Shown here in pieces: positions 11,884 through 24,400 of a DNA stretch of 64,000 bases. Below the pieces are notes generated by a model that saw only the letters and a program-made list of their open reading frames with translations, was not told where the DNA came from and did not search any database. Made by a program: the position numbers and the translations under genes. Where the stretch lies: contig SCFE01000088.1 in the NCBI GenBank assembly GCA_004352715.1, positions 583,816-647,815 of the forward strand, in the 5' to 3' direction. How positions within the stretch are numbered: the first letter of the stretch is position 1; the number at the start of each line of letters is the position of its first letter. The stretch comes from Hofstenia miamia. Taxonomy: Eukaryota; Xenacoelomorpha; Acoela.

Positions 11884-12850
11884 TAATAATAATAATTATA
11901 ATCAATGACTTTATTTAGCCGCTGAAGGCATACACAACAAGAAAATAAAAACAAGTCAAGTTTTACAGCAGCGAGGACAGTCACAGGAGATGAAATAGGA
12001 GCAAATGGAAGAGTATGCGAAGTCAGAGAAGGGCTCAGCAAAGAGGAAAGACATCAAAGATTTCTTGAAGCTCGGTGGCGGGGAAAAGAAATCAATCGAT
12101 GTTGGAGGGTTGTGAGTCAAGACGTAATTAGCAGCAGTACAAGCACGATTGAAAAACGAATGAAGGGTGCGATGTTTCTTTGTACGACGAATGGAGAAGG
12201 TGACAACATCATCAGAGCGAGTGCAGCAGGAATTAGAGAACTTAATGAAATCAAAAGGATCAAGATCCAATTTGCGAGTCAGTAGTCGATTGAACAGAAG
12301 GAGATCACAGGCATGGAAGTAGAGTGACAGCGGGAGAGTGGAGAATTTCAGCAGAGCGTCTTTATAGTCCAAAGAGGAAATCCATTTGAAAGCGCGTTTC
12401 TGGAAACGTTCCATGGAGTGGAACAAAGCACGAGAAGGCCACCAACAAGGAGACGCGTAGAGAAGAATGGCGCGAGGAATGGACTTGAACAAAGAGAGTT
12501 TCACAGCGGACGAGGTATTAAAAGGAACATTACGGAAAAGGGCAAATAGCGAGGAATTAGCTTTGCGGAGACGCAAAGACACATGTCCAGTCCATTTTAA
12601 GTTTGCAGCAAGTTGAACTCCAAGATGAGTGTGATGAGGCGCAAAGTTAACAGGTAGAGGCAAATCAGAAGGGGAAGCAACAGAAAAGGAAATACCACAT
12701 GTCTTGGTAGTGCTAAAATCAAGATGGTTGACAGAGGACCAAGTAGACAAGCTCAAGATCAGAAAAAATGTTCGAAGCAAAAGACCAACCAAAATCAAAA
12801 ATCTATTTTTATCCGAACACCAGGATTAGTCCCGAAGATGCCCACACCTT
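11884..12850 (-). mobile_element. LINE family A, copy 2, 5'-truncated, nested in the LTR element
   Basis: The minus strand keeps an open frame of 280 codons (12798-11956) that covers the reverse transcriptase C-terminal region: WSSVNHLDFSTTKT, HHTHLGVQLAANLKWTGH, AILLYASPCWWPSRAL and MERFQKRAFKWI. The 3' end reads AATAAAGTCATTGATTATAA followed by a short TTA repeat, a usual way for such LINEs to end. It is better preserved than copy 1, suggesting later insertion. It is inserted antisense to the LTR element, and its 5' end stops within a few bases of TTTGATAT (12849), the same junction found in copy 1. Confidence 0.88.
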
Positions 12851-13173
12851 TGATATGAATGTGCTCATGACACTCATGATAGTGCTGAAAGGCCTTTACG
12901 AGAGATTTTATGACACATTTACACGGAGGCTTAACAACTTAAGAAGAAACTGTCTGATCAGTGCCTGTCTACCTGAGATTGAGTTCTTCGATTTGAGGAG
13001 TGAGGAAGTTACACAAAGGGAGACTCTTATGCAGATTACCTGGCGACCCAAATACACCAAAGTGAAGTCATGAGATGACATTTTAGCTGCAGAGATGATT
13101 GAGGAGACACAAAAGCTCCTGTCAGGTCCCACAGTAAAACTCCTACCACAGACTTAAGCGGCAATGGGGGGAG
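12849..13173 (+). pseudogene. 3' end of the LTR element coding region plus polypurine tract
   Basis: From 12849 the plus strand reads FDMNVLMTLMIVLKGLYERF, then RRLNNLRRNCLISACLPEIE, then TLMQITWRPKYTKVKS, a TGA, and DDILAAEMIEETQKLLSG in the same frame to a final TAA at about 13156. GGCAATGGGGGGAG then abuts the right LTR and fits a polypurine tract used to prime plus-strand synthesis. I do not recognise the protein. One in-frame TGA breaks it. Confidence 0.65.
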
Positions 13174-13560
13174 TGTAGAGTCACTTGGTGCCTCTTTTTA
13201 TTATTTTCGGCACTCTGGAATAGTGTTATCTTTTTGACATTTTGATTCTTTGATTTGCTGCTACCTTATTTGTATCAATTTCTTTTAATCGATTTTAGAA
13301 TTTCGAGTGTAGTTAATTTGATAGTGCTAGTATTTGTCCCCTCGATTTAAATTACGTGTGATTGCTCGTTTTAACTTTGCGAGGGAAACTGTGCTTTGAA
13401 ATTGTAAACAAGTCAGGTAATAAGTTAGATTTTTGTAATAAATATCTGAGTCAATGTAGTGAAGTGCACAATAAATTCAGCTTCCTTCTACTGCGTTTGA
13501 TCTTTGCAATTATTTATCTATTAACCCCTTTTAGATTTCATTGATCAAAGATTAGTTAAT
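13174..13560 (+). repeat. Right LTR
   Basis: Begins TGTAGAGTCACTTGG directly after the polypurine tract and matches the left LTR at 9017 through TTAGTTAAT. A further stretch GATAACTGTTGTTTAAGATC follows before TGGCGACAATTC, and may be the true LTR end that the left copy has lost. Confidence 0.87.
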
Positions 13561-14600
13561 GATAACTGTTGTTTAAGATCTGGCGACAATTCAGGAGGAA
13601 ACTGCACCGGGTCTAGGGCGACAAATAGCTCTTTAACAGTGACAGCCTGAATTGTGGCCCCTTTAGGTTATGGTTATGTGTAGGGAATAACATCTTTAAT
13701 TCGATCTGTTCATACATGCACTTAATTTAACACCTTGCAAATATACTATGCCGTTGGCGGACGTGAATGCATAGCAATTATGTGCCTGTTATTTATTATT
13801 TATTTACATGAGCTTGGATAAGAAAACTCTGAGATAAATTGTTTATTGAGCTAGAAATTAATACTTGAGACACACAATTAGCACCTCGGCAAGTAAGGAT
13901 GGCTTCAAGGATTTGGCTTTGGCATGATGCCATGTGAATTGGTCACTGCTGGAGTTCTTTTTGGAATGGAATTTCTTTATTTGTTAGGCAAAATCAGTGA
14001 ACCACCATTGTAACTGTTCTGTTGGAATGCGGGTCTCTCTCTGCTATGATAGACTTTGCAACCTTCGATCTAAACTCTTGAGTTACCCAGAACCGCTAGA
14101 GTAGCCAGAGCTCCCCGCGATTCTACAATATTCAAAATTATCAGTTTCAGTTGAAATTGAAAAATTGGTCCCGGTCTGATTTTGCGTTTTTGTCCCCGGT
14201 ACTGTCATCAGTTGAGTGGATCTGGTATTGGAATCAGGTCAATTTCCTCAGGACTCTATTGATTAAACCACCATCATTATCTTGTGAAATCTGGAGAGAA
14301 TGAAACACATTAAAACAATTTCTCTGAATTATTTTTAAATGCATTTGTTGTTAAGCAATCTTTAGCATTAATTTTTTCTGTAACATTAGTAATTTCAATT
14401 TCAAATTATTTGAGTATAGAAAAAAGGTCTAGAACTGGGGGTATCACATCAATAATTTTGATGCTCGTGATTCTTAGCAAATCAGAATATGAGAATTTAT
14501 TGATCTCAGCTGCTTAATAAAGTTATATGTAGGAAGTTTAGCAAGTTTAGCATCGAAACAAAACACTAAAATGGTGGAGATAGTGAATTCCTATTACTAG
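13561..14600 (+). mobile_element. Possible start of a second LTR-element copy, then unassigned sequence
   Basis: TGGCGACAATTCAGGAGGA at about 13581-13599 resembles the tRNA primer-binding site (TGGCGAC...) and leader that follow a 5' LTR in many Ty3/gypsy elements. A little further, TAGGGCGACAAATAGCTCTT (13613-13632) resembles CTGGGCGACAAATAGCCCTT at 11163-11182 inside the first copy. The remainder to 14600 is more GC-balanced than the surroundings (13890-14130) but shows no clear frame. Confidence 0.45.
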
Positions 14601-14603
14601 GTT

Positions 14604-14864
14604 TTTATATAATAATAATAATAATCAATGACTTTATTTAGCCGCTGAAGGCATACACAACAAGAAAATAAAAACAAGTCAAGTTTTACGGCAGCGAGGA
14701 CAGTCACAGGAGATGAAATAGGAGCAAATGGAAGAGTAGGCGAAGTCGGAGAAGGGCTCAGCAAAGAGGAAAGCCATCAAAGATTTCTTGAAGCTCGGTG
14801 GTGGGGAAAAGAAATCAATCGCTGTTGGAGGGTTGCGAGTCAAGATGTAATTAGCAGCAGTACA
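14604..14864 (-). mobile_element. LINE family A, copy 3, 3' terminal fragment
   Basis: Nearly identical to 11884-12143 of copy 2, starting with the same TAATAATAATAAT repeat and the reverse complement of AATAAAGTCATTGATT. It stops abruptly at the N at 14865, so the visible truncation is an assembly boundary and not necessarily biological. Confidence 0.88.
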
Positions 14865-14865
14865 N

Positions 14866-16455
14866 GAATTTCTTAAATTTTTTTTACAAAAATGGTAAAA
14901 TTTTAAGAAATTATTAAAATCAACAAATTGTGAATACATTTTGAATTCGTAAATTTAGTATGTTGAAGAAAAATTATCACTTGGAAATTGATTTCAGTAT
15001 CCCTTGCCTAGATCTGCAAGTTTTCAGAATCTGAAATTGAGAATTTATAGTTTTCTTAAGACATTCAGAATGCTAACATACTTGTTCTTGTTCGTCTTAA
15101 CACACTTCTTAAGAAATATCAATGAATCACAACCCATGTCATGTAGGTTAAATGATGCTTCATTGTTGTTGAGGTGTAACAGGATTGAGTCTTAATGACT
15201 CTACATGGCTTCTAACAAACACCTTGGGTGTACAGAACATCTAAAATGTTGAGTAATTTTACAAAAAGAGTGCGGAAGTTTTTTAGATTTCTCACAAGGT
15301 AACAAGGATTTGTACTTTTTAGGCATAGGTCTGTGGTATTTTCAAGAAAAGTGTCAAAAGCCCTCCCCAGTCTCCCTTTGACCACATCCTTCAACAAAAA
15401 TTTACTAAAGTTTGATGGATGTTAGATGAAATACATATTTGATTGACTAATATGTTTGATATATTCTTAAAATTAGGAAAATTTGCCAAATATTTTACAA
15501 AAATTACCAAACGTTTGGAGCGATTTGCAAAGGGAATGCAGAAATTTGGCATCCATTTGGTATTTTCCAATTTTTTGCTAAGATTCCAAAAAAATTACCC
15601 TAATAGCTGCATTCTATGTTAATTTATGAAGAACGTATATTTCATGTATTAGTTTAAATATTCCAAGTAAATGCAACTTTACTACGGTTGTCATAGACAA
15701 AAGCTAGAGAAAGGGATCTAAGGTTTACTTGAAAGAATGTCAATTTACAACAAGGTCATTTCCATAGCCCATTAAGGTCGCGACTAAAATGCTTGTTCAT
15801 GAATACATGTGAAAAACTCAGAGTTTTAATTTGGCATGATATTTACTAGGGGGAATTGTAGCAACTTTGTTAAGAAATCTTATCCATTAATGAAGATATC
15901 AACTTCGGACCACTTTTATTCATTCATAAATTACATTTGGGGAGCAATTATGAATTGAGGTTTGCCTTGGACTACTCATCTTGAAATGATATATTCATAA
16001 AATTAGGGCAGTGCATTAAAAACTTGTCTATATGGCAGGGAATATCAATTGCGGACCTCCTTTAAATGCCAATTTTTGTCTGGAAACATTTTACTATACG
16101 AAATTTAATATGGACTTTTATACACAGTTATCTAAATCTGATCAATATTCAAGACATCAATTTCATACCAATTTCAGTAGTTTTTAAATGACCATTTGTG
16201 TCTAGATATATTTACTTAAATATTGTTTGATGTGGACTACAGTTCTTCTAGCCGATGTTTCTATTATTCAATGCAGAAATTGCTCCATAGAAGTAGCTTT
16301 GCAATTAAATTTTGTCTTAATACACAATATTTAGTAAGGAATACTGTCTTTTAACCATTATTTCCTAAAAAAAACTTTAGGAAACACTATTTGATTTGGA
16401 TTACTGTGATTTTGAAGTACTTTCTCCTTGATTTGTGCAATCAACTTTATACATA
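14866..16455. other. Intergenic, nothing recognised
   Basis: AT-rich sequence after the N join. Short frames such as 15004-15195 (plus) and 15397-15212 (minus) have no recognisable character and no good splice context. Confidence 0.55.
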
Positions 16456-16459
16456 TTAC

Positions 16460-17560
16460 ATTAGACCCCAATCAATTTGGAGTTAGAGAAGAACACAGCA
16501 CTAATGACGCTTTGCCGGAGTTAATTGAAAGTAGAAGATTCATTTTAAATTAAAATATATAATATATGCTATATATTACTTAGCACTACTCGATTCATAA
16601 AAAGCATTTGATGCCTTGAGTTCAAAATTTTAGATTGTAAGTTAATGAATTACGGTTCAAATGAATCATTTAGAAAGCTACTAAATAGTTTCTTAATAGG
16701 AAGGCAGCCAAGGATAAGACTAAATGACACTTTTTCTAGCTGTATCAGTACAAAGAAAGCTGTGCCACACTTGTACACGAACTCGTTGATATATTTTGAA
16801 TTACCTGTGTATGTAATTGAGTAAATTTAAAATAATTCAATATGCAGCCGATATATGCATTGTCACTCGACACAAAGCACTTCTTAGAATTATCAAGGAG
16901 TATTTCCAATAACATGCATTAACCGTTAACGAAGATAAATCGCAGTTCATGATTTTTTTGTACACATGAAAGTTCTAAGTTAGCCAGTAATGTGAAGTTG
17001 AAAATAGATAAACAGGGTCCAGCAATAACTCAATCCAAACCTTGAAGTATAAAAACGGATAAAAACAGATCTTTGAAAAAAAGCTTTCTAAAATAGTGCT
17101 AGGAATGCAAAACCTGCAAAACATAGATAGATAAACGAAAGCCTGGATAGACGCGCTAGTTTTTAGCAACTATAAATATGCATGCATGCTCTTGAACACC
17201 ATAAGCATAAGAGATCAAGACAGCATAAATAGAATGTTTAACTGTTCATTGACAACCATGGGTAATATTTAGAAAATCAATACAGGTACAAAGCTAATGA
17301 CGCTTGAATTGCTATCACCAAAATACTGCAATGTTTACGCTAGTTTATTATTAATCATAATGAAAATATTCATGCTTCAAGAAACAGTTCGTTTCTTGAC
17401 TAATACTTGATATAAAATCAATGTAGTAAAACCTGCATTAATAAGAAAAATAGTCATCATACTGGCAGACATCTTACACTGCAACTACATGTAAGCTGCG
17501 GGTAGACTTTTACAAAAGAATTTATTAGGGTCCTTAAAATAGTACTTGGGGAAATATTAT
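16460..17560 (+). mobile_element. LINE family D, decayed reverse transcriptase
   Basis: Plus-strand remnants in order: NQFGVREEHSTNDALPELIE (about 16470-16530), a KAFDALSSKF-like stretch (about 16600), QYAADICIVTRH for the catalytic YADD box (about 16840), and ALTVNEDKSQFM (about 16920), followed by C-terminal-like sequence to about 17560. Frameshifts and stops interrupt every part, and the catalytic box reads YAAD. Distinct in sequence from family A. Confidence 0.75.
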
Positions 17561-18481
17561 GGTTTTAATTTTTTTCATTATATAAAGAATGTAAATATTT
17601 TAATTGTGTTGCGTTATTTATTGTATTTCTAAATCTGTTGTATATAATTCAATTTTATAAATGTGTAAATTTTGTATATATCATTTTTATGTTATGTATA
17701 TTGCAGGTTGTGTGGAACCGATAACTACATATGCGCTATTGAAGATTAATTCATTAATTAAATTCTATGTGATCTATTTCACTAGAATATATGTGTCATA
17801 TTTTCCAATTAGATTTGGATTTTTGAGCGTAAATTAGAATCCATGTTCGTTACAACAATGTATGTGTTGATTATTATTTAAAAATTACAATTTTATTTAA
17901 TTCAATACTTGATGCTAGCCAACACTGGGTGAGCACAAATTGAAAATTTGCTAAATGCTTAAACTATTGAATATTTTCAAGCTAGTGCCAAGGCTTTCGT
18001 AATGGTAGCAGTGTAGAAACAAATCTATATTTATTTTAAAATTTGAAAGGTGAATTCAAATAACAAGTTTTCATTTGCAAAGTATAGATTATAAATTACA
18101 AATTTTGTGTCCTTAAACTATGGTCTCTCAAATTAAAATGGAAACCCCTTCTGAATGTATATTTTTGTTCAACCACACGTTGCTTCTACAAAATTAAATG
18201 AAGTTTTTTAAAGATTTACAACGATGGGAACATTTGCCTCTTTTATCAGTTAACGATGTGTTACATTGATCAGCCAAATTCGCTTGCACATTCGATATAG
18301 TGAAATATCTTTAGTACATTTCGTGAAACTTTGGAAGATCATAGTGACAATATATTTTGCCCATTTTTGTTTTCTTGTTCTTTTCTGTTTATTTTTAATT
18401 CAATATCAGAAAACTTTCAAGAAGCATCAATATCTAGTAAGCATTTTTCAATGTTTCATTTTTTATTTTTTTAGTTATCTT
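17561..18481. other. Upstream flank of the MFS transporter gene
   Basis: AT-rich; no coding feature. The 5' UTR of the transporter presumably lies here. A TTTTTTAG just before the start codon (to 18473) could be a splice acceptor of a 5' UTR intron. Confidence 0.5.
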
Positions 18482-21400
18482 ATGAGGAAGTTGATTGTGA
18501 TAACAACTGGCTTAGGAGTAATGATGTCGTATGGAGTTGGTAATTCATTATTTCCTCCACTTTTTGTTCCTGAATTAGAAAAAAGAAAAGTTTATACTGT
18601 TGTCATTACAACATTATTTGTTATCTCCAACATTACTACTTTCATCATGACCTTACTTTTAACTTTAGTACAAATGCGTCTAATGTCTTCTGGTATGAGG
18701 CTTACAATTTGTTAGTTGTATATATAATCAAAAACTTTGCTTACCCGCATAGAAAATGTTTTCATTAAATTTCAACCGATTTATTATCGTAAGCCTTACA
18801 GTGTTTCGAATGTCACATCTTGTCATGAGTTTGGCGGTAATTTCAATTGGAATCACCTTCCAGGTGTCTTTTTTCCAATCATCTATACTTCTGTTCATTT
18901 TTTTGGTTTCGGCCATGAAGATATGCTATAGTGAGTAATTGTTTATATTAAATGTAATACATTTAAACATGTCTTTCCAAAAAATATTTATCATAGAAGA
19001 TGTTATCAATTTTAAACATAGTCACAGTGTATATTATTCTTGTTTGCAGAGTTCTAATAATGTTTGTGTCTAATTAAACGTTTTTCAATTTTATTCTCCT
19101 GAATTATACTAAGCTTGCAAATTTTTTTTTTGTTCGTTGTATTTTTATTTTGATTAATATTTGGATTATATCATGGTATTCTATAGAACGTCGTGGTTTA
19201 TATATATCTATATAGTTCTTTGTCTTTAGGTCTTGCAGCTACAGTTTTTTGGACTTCTGCATTTCCAGTGTTAACTTCATTGAAATCCCAGCGCGATAGC
19301 TTGATTATCTCGCTCATCGAAATGTCTTTCGGCATTGGATGTGTTGTCGGGCCGTACATTGGAAATAAATTGTGCTCAAAATATGGATTTTCTGTAATTT
19401 TTTTCAACTATATTTTGTTTCAACTTGCTATTGTATATTGTTTATCATTTTACCCAATTTTACTGTTTAAGGGCCTTATTTTGCGAATAGGCCTACATCT
19501 ATATATTTGCATGTATTTATGTAATGTTTTGAGTTTGCATTTTGATGTGTGATTGAGCCGTAATCTAATTCAAAAAAAATCAAGCATATATCATTGAGAC
19601 GAGCATGACTTTTGTATTTTTATGTTCACATATCCTTCAATTTTTCTATTTTTCATTTTTGTGATTCTGTTTAGGTGACATTTGAACTCACTGGATTATA
19701 CATGATCATTACCATTGTATGTTTTCAAGTTTGTTCTGTCGTCGCAACAGTGGGTTATTCTGCAAGCGCAATAGACACGTATGTTTTATACTTTATATAT
19801 CTCTACATTTTCGTAATTATTGTAAATACAATTTCTACAGAAATTTTTATTGAAGTTACTGTCTAGAGGATGACAAATTCAACTCAAACCTGTTAAGTAA
19901 TTGTTTGATATTTATTGTTCTTTTTCATTAACAGCAGAAACATTTGTTCCAATTTATCATAATTTATGAAAAATCAGGCTTTGTTCAGGAAATGTGCAAA
20001 AACAGTTTGATTGAAAACCATTTCTTTTATGAACTCCCTCAAATTGGTTTATTTCAAAACAGATCTTTTTTAAAAATGGACCTATTAATATCGTTAGTTT
20101 TATGAAGTATTTAGCGAATTTAATTCGGAAACTTCCTTCAAATTATTGATCAAACATTTCTTTAAAGGCTTTTCCATTCCAGTAATTTTCTTTAATGCTA
20201 CACTTGGCAACGCGTTGGTTGGACTAACGACTGTTATTCTTCCACACCATCTTCAAGTCGCTTACAACTTAGATGAATCCAACAACTGGACGATATTTTC
20301 CTGCTATTTTTTCGCATATACTTTCTCATGCCCATTCATCGGCTGGCTGCTAGATAAGAAAATCGGAGGTTTGTAGCCAGTTTCAAATTATGATTTTAGC
20401 CTTGAACTTTTTTCTAAATTTCATTATCTTAACACTCTTAAACAACGTCCATTTTTTCATTAAACCGCCAATTTTCAGGCATTCTTTTTTTTGAGTCAAA
20501 ATTGATTTTCATGCAACGGGGTAGTGTAATACACTGCTATGGATTCTTGATTCCTAACCATATCGGGAAGCAGTTTAAAAATTTGTCTACGCAACCCTAC
20601 TTGCAGTCCAATACGATATCGTCACTCAAGTTTATGGCGCATGAGGGCTATGATTTTTTATTTTATATTCCCAAAATTGATAAAAACATTTAAAGGAAAT
20701 GTTGCAATTTTTTATGCACAGCAAACAGTCTTTTTAGATTCGAAGAAAATTGTTCAAACTTTCCTCGCATCAGGTTGCTTTCCTGACCTAGTCCTACCCA
20801 AGCTGCATATCTACTGCTTCCAGCTCTTGTACGTAATGTATGCCTTGAGAAATCAAAACAATGAGATAGAAAACTTTATTCTTAGTGGTCTAGAATTCCC
20901 TAATGGGGAAAAATGCTATTAGGTTGACAGTTATTTCATTTCTTAATGTGTTTACATGTAAATTGAATATATGAATAATCAAAACTAATACTCAATTTTC
21001 ACAGATATAGTATGTATTCAAGCGATTTAATGAAGGTAATTGATTTTATTTATGCTGATTTTTATTAGGCCGATATTTTGATCATTGAGTTTGGGTATGT
21101 TTTTTATCCTGTTTTAACGTGGCAATTAAGTTTTAACATTGAATGTAATACTCATACACTTAAAAATTATATTCTTATCCTGGAATATTTTTTCTCCGAA
21201 ATTGTAAGAGAAATGTCTGTTGTTGCAATAGTTATCTTTCCTAGAAATTAAAAAAACATTTCCTATTACAATGCCAAATGCAAATTCAATTTATATCGTT
21301 TTGAAATTTTCTTTAGATAAAATCTTTTAAATTACCTAGTTTCTTGCCAATAGAAAATATTTGTACCTCAAACACAAAAATATGTAGCCAAAATCAAATT

Positions 21401-24400
21401 ATGGGCACTAAATTCTAATATGGTCGTGCTTCTTGGGGACCGCTTTTGCCGCCAGTCAAGTCATTGATTCATCGGTAGATAGCTTTTTACAATAACATTA
21501 ACTCAACATTTGAAACACTTCATTAATAAAAACGTATGTTAAATATAGCAAAATATTCAACCAATGGTATACCACTGTTTTAAATCAGACTTTTTGCTTG
21601 TGCGGCTGATTAACGTTTGCCACCGAGGGGAATATTTTGAAATTTAGTGCTCTAGATTGGCTAATAAAACATGTGTATGTATGGCTCGAGAAAATTAGTG
21701 AAAATAGAATGGTTTTTATAGATTTTAACCGAAAATTGACCTACGGATAAACTATAATCATCGGCTTTTACGGATGTCCGACTGTTATTTCAAACTCTGT
21801 TATGGCATGGAGCTAAGAGTCAGTTGCTGATTAACTATGTAAAGGTTTCTTGTCTTGTGGTTCACTAATTTTGTGAAATTCGCATGAACATTTTTTTAAG
21901 TTAGGAAAGACCATTCCTGTGAAAGGTGTCGCAGCACTATCCTAGGAGACTAACAAAAACAACCCATCAAAGTTAAGCGAAATTGGTAATGTAACCACTT
22001 TCTATCGTTTTAGAGTTAAATGTTTTGATTATATCTGAAAACCCAAAGTATGCTGAAGCTATTGTGTCGTCTATCTTTACCAAAGCCCTGAGAGCAGCAA
22101 CCGTAGAATATTTACAATGCCAATCTTTTAGATTAGAAGTTGCAGTCTTAGAGTAGATAAACTATTCATCTACATAGTAGCCAACGATTTCACTGCTTGA
22201 CGAATCAGAAAGCACTTCACTGAAATGTGCAGATGCAGAGAAATAATCAGCAGAATCTATGACAAACCATAGTTTGCTAGGATTAATCATTCTTTGTCTG
22301 TTAGTTCTTTTGCATGAAAAGTTACAAGTTGACGTTGCGAATGTGCACGTTCCATAGCAAAATAGGTGGTGAAAGATTATTTGTAAATAATAATAGAAAT
22401 AAGAACCTATAGTTATATGAAAAAGGAGAATACAATAAAACTAAAAGCGCTATAAATCCATATTATACATTGATCCAACTATAATTATATAATTTCTGCC
22501 TCCTTTTAATTTTCATCTTTCTCAGCATAAATGATTGGAATTTTTGAGGGTTTGGTACTAGATTATGAAATATATGCTTTGATATTTTCAGGTAATTTTT
22601 ATCCAAATATTCTTAAATCTATTATATAAAAGTAAAAAGGACATAATTAAGTAAATTTTTCAAGATAGCCTGAATTTTTGCTAATGGTAATTACTTATGT
22701 GGTTATCTGTTTAATTAGTTTATGCTATGCATGTTATTTATGCATTAAATTTGCTGTTACACAATACTTTCCTGGTAAAAAAAATATTAAGCAAGCAATA
22801 AAAAAGAAAGCTCAAGAAAACAGTACTGAAAACTAAAATTTTGCAATTTTTTTGTAAATAGATTTTTTATTCTGCAACCAAAATTTTTGAAAAAATAGAT
22901 TCAATTCAAATAAAGAATTTGTATTTAATGTATCATTAAATCGATTTTACAAAATAATTACTACCAGTACAACCAAAGTTATTTTATAATTTGGTTGGAT
23001 CAATATTAAACTCATAAGAAATCTACATTCTTATTTATAGAAAAAATCAAAATCCAATCTAAATATTTATATTTTTATTTAGAATTAATATGCACAAAAA
23101 TTTGATAGTGGGTGTTTTAAAAATACGAGCATTATTTTAAAGGAATTATATATTCCAATTCCAAATACAAAACTTGCAATATCATGGGAAATACGTTTAA
23201 AGTACTCTGATACACATAGTGGTTCCAAATATAGAGATGCATAAGTCTGAGAAGTGTAATGAAACTGTTGATGTAATTATAACAAAACATTCAATATGTA
23301 ATGTTCATTAAATATGAAATGATTAAATTTTATGAAATTAACACATTGATTTTTAAACTTTGTATAAACAGGCCGTACCAATCTGATCTGAATTAATTCA
23401 TCCCAAATTGGCAACATCAATTGGATTATATGCAATAAATAGAATTGTATCTGCGGTATTAATTTATATAAAAATACTAATGTTTGAAACTTATTATTTC
23501 GATAAGTTAATGCTTAGTGTGACGTGTTATTAACCATACATTATTTTCTAAAATTTATAGTATTTTGCATTTTCTAATTTTTCTAGCTCTTAGTAATATA
23601 TCAATGACTATTCAGTTATATGCTACCCATTATAAGATATATAGTTGTATATTAACAACGTTTTCTGACACATTGGTTTTATGTTTAAACCACTGTACTA
23701 CGCTTTTACTTAAGTTGTGCTTAACATGTTGAAATTATTTTACTGTGTGGGGAATTTAATTAATTGAAGATTTCATCGAATTTGGTAAAACAACTTAATT
23801 GCTGCGTCGACTGCTTTCATCGTCGCTTGATATCATTAAGAACCTATTATATGCATCATATCATAAGAACTTGTTTATTGTGTTATAGGTAAATCCATTC
23901 TAATTGGAGATTTCATTGTTTGCTGCGGTTTGTCACTCTGTTTCGGAGGCATTTTCTGTATACCAGATGTATTCTACTTAGAAGTTGTGGCATATATTTT
24001 GTTGGGAATTGGACACGCAACTATCACTATTTCATCTTATCCAATCATAACTGCCATTCTTGTCCATCGCAATGTTACAGTAAGTCATGGTTTTTAATAA
24101 TACAAAACTCTATAAAGGCAAGTAGAAATTTCATATTAAATTATGTATTGCATTATCTCAGGTAATGTCAAGATTTTCTATTACATTGCTTAGACACTTT
24201 AGACATGAACGCCATTGCTTATAACTCAATAGTTGTACTCTAGCCAATAAGCGAAGTTGTTAATTAATGCTAATTATAATTCTGAGTCACAAAGGTTTCT
24301 CTCATTTGCATAATTCAGCCTCAAATCAAATAATTTTTTCTGTCCTCTTTTGTGTGTGTGTGAGACAATAAACTGATATATTTGATATTTTAAAAAAAGG

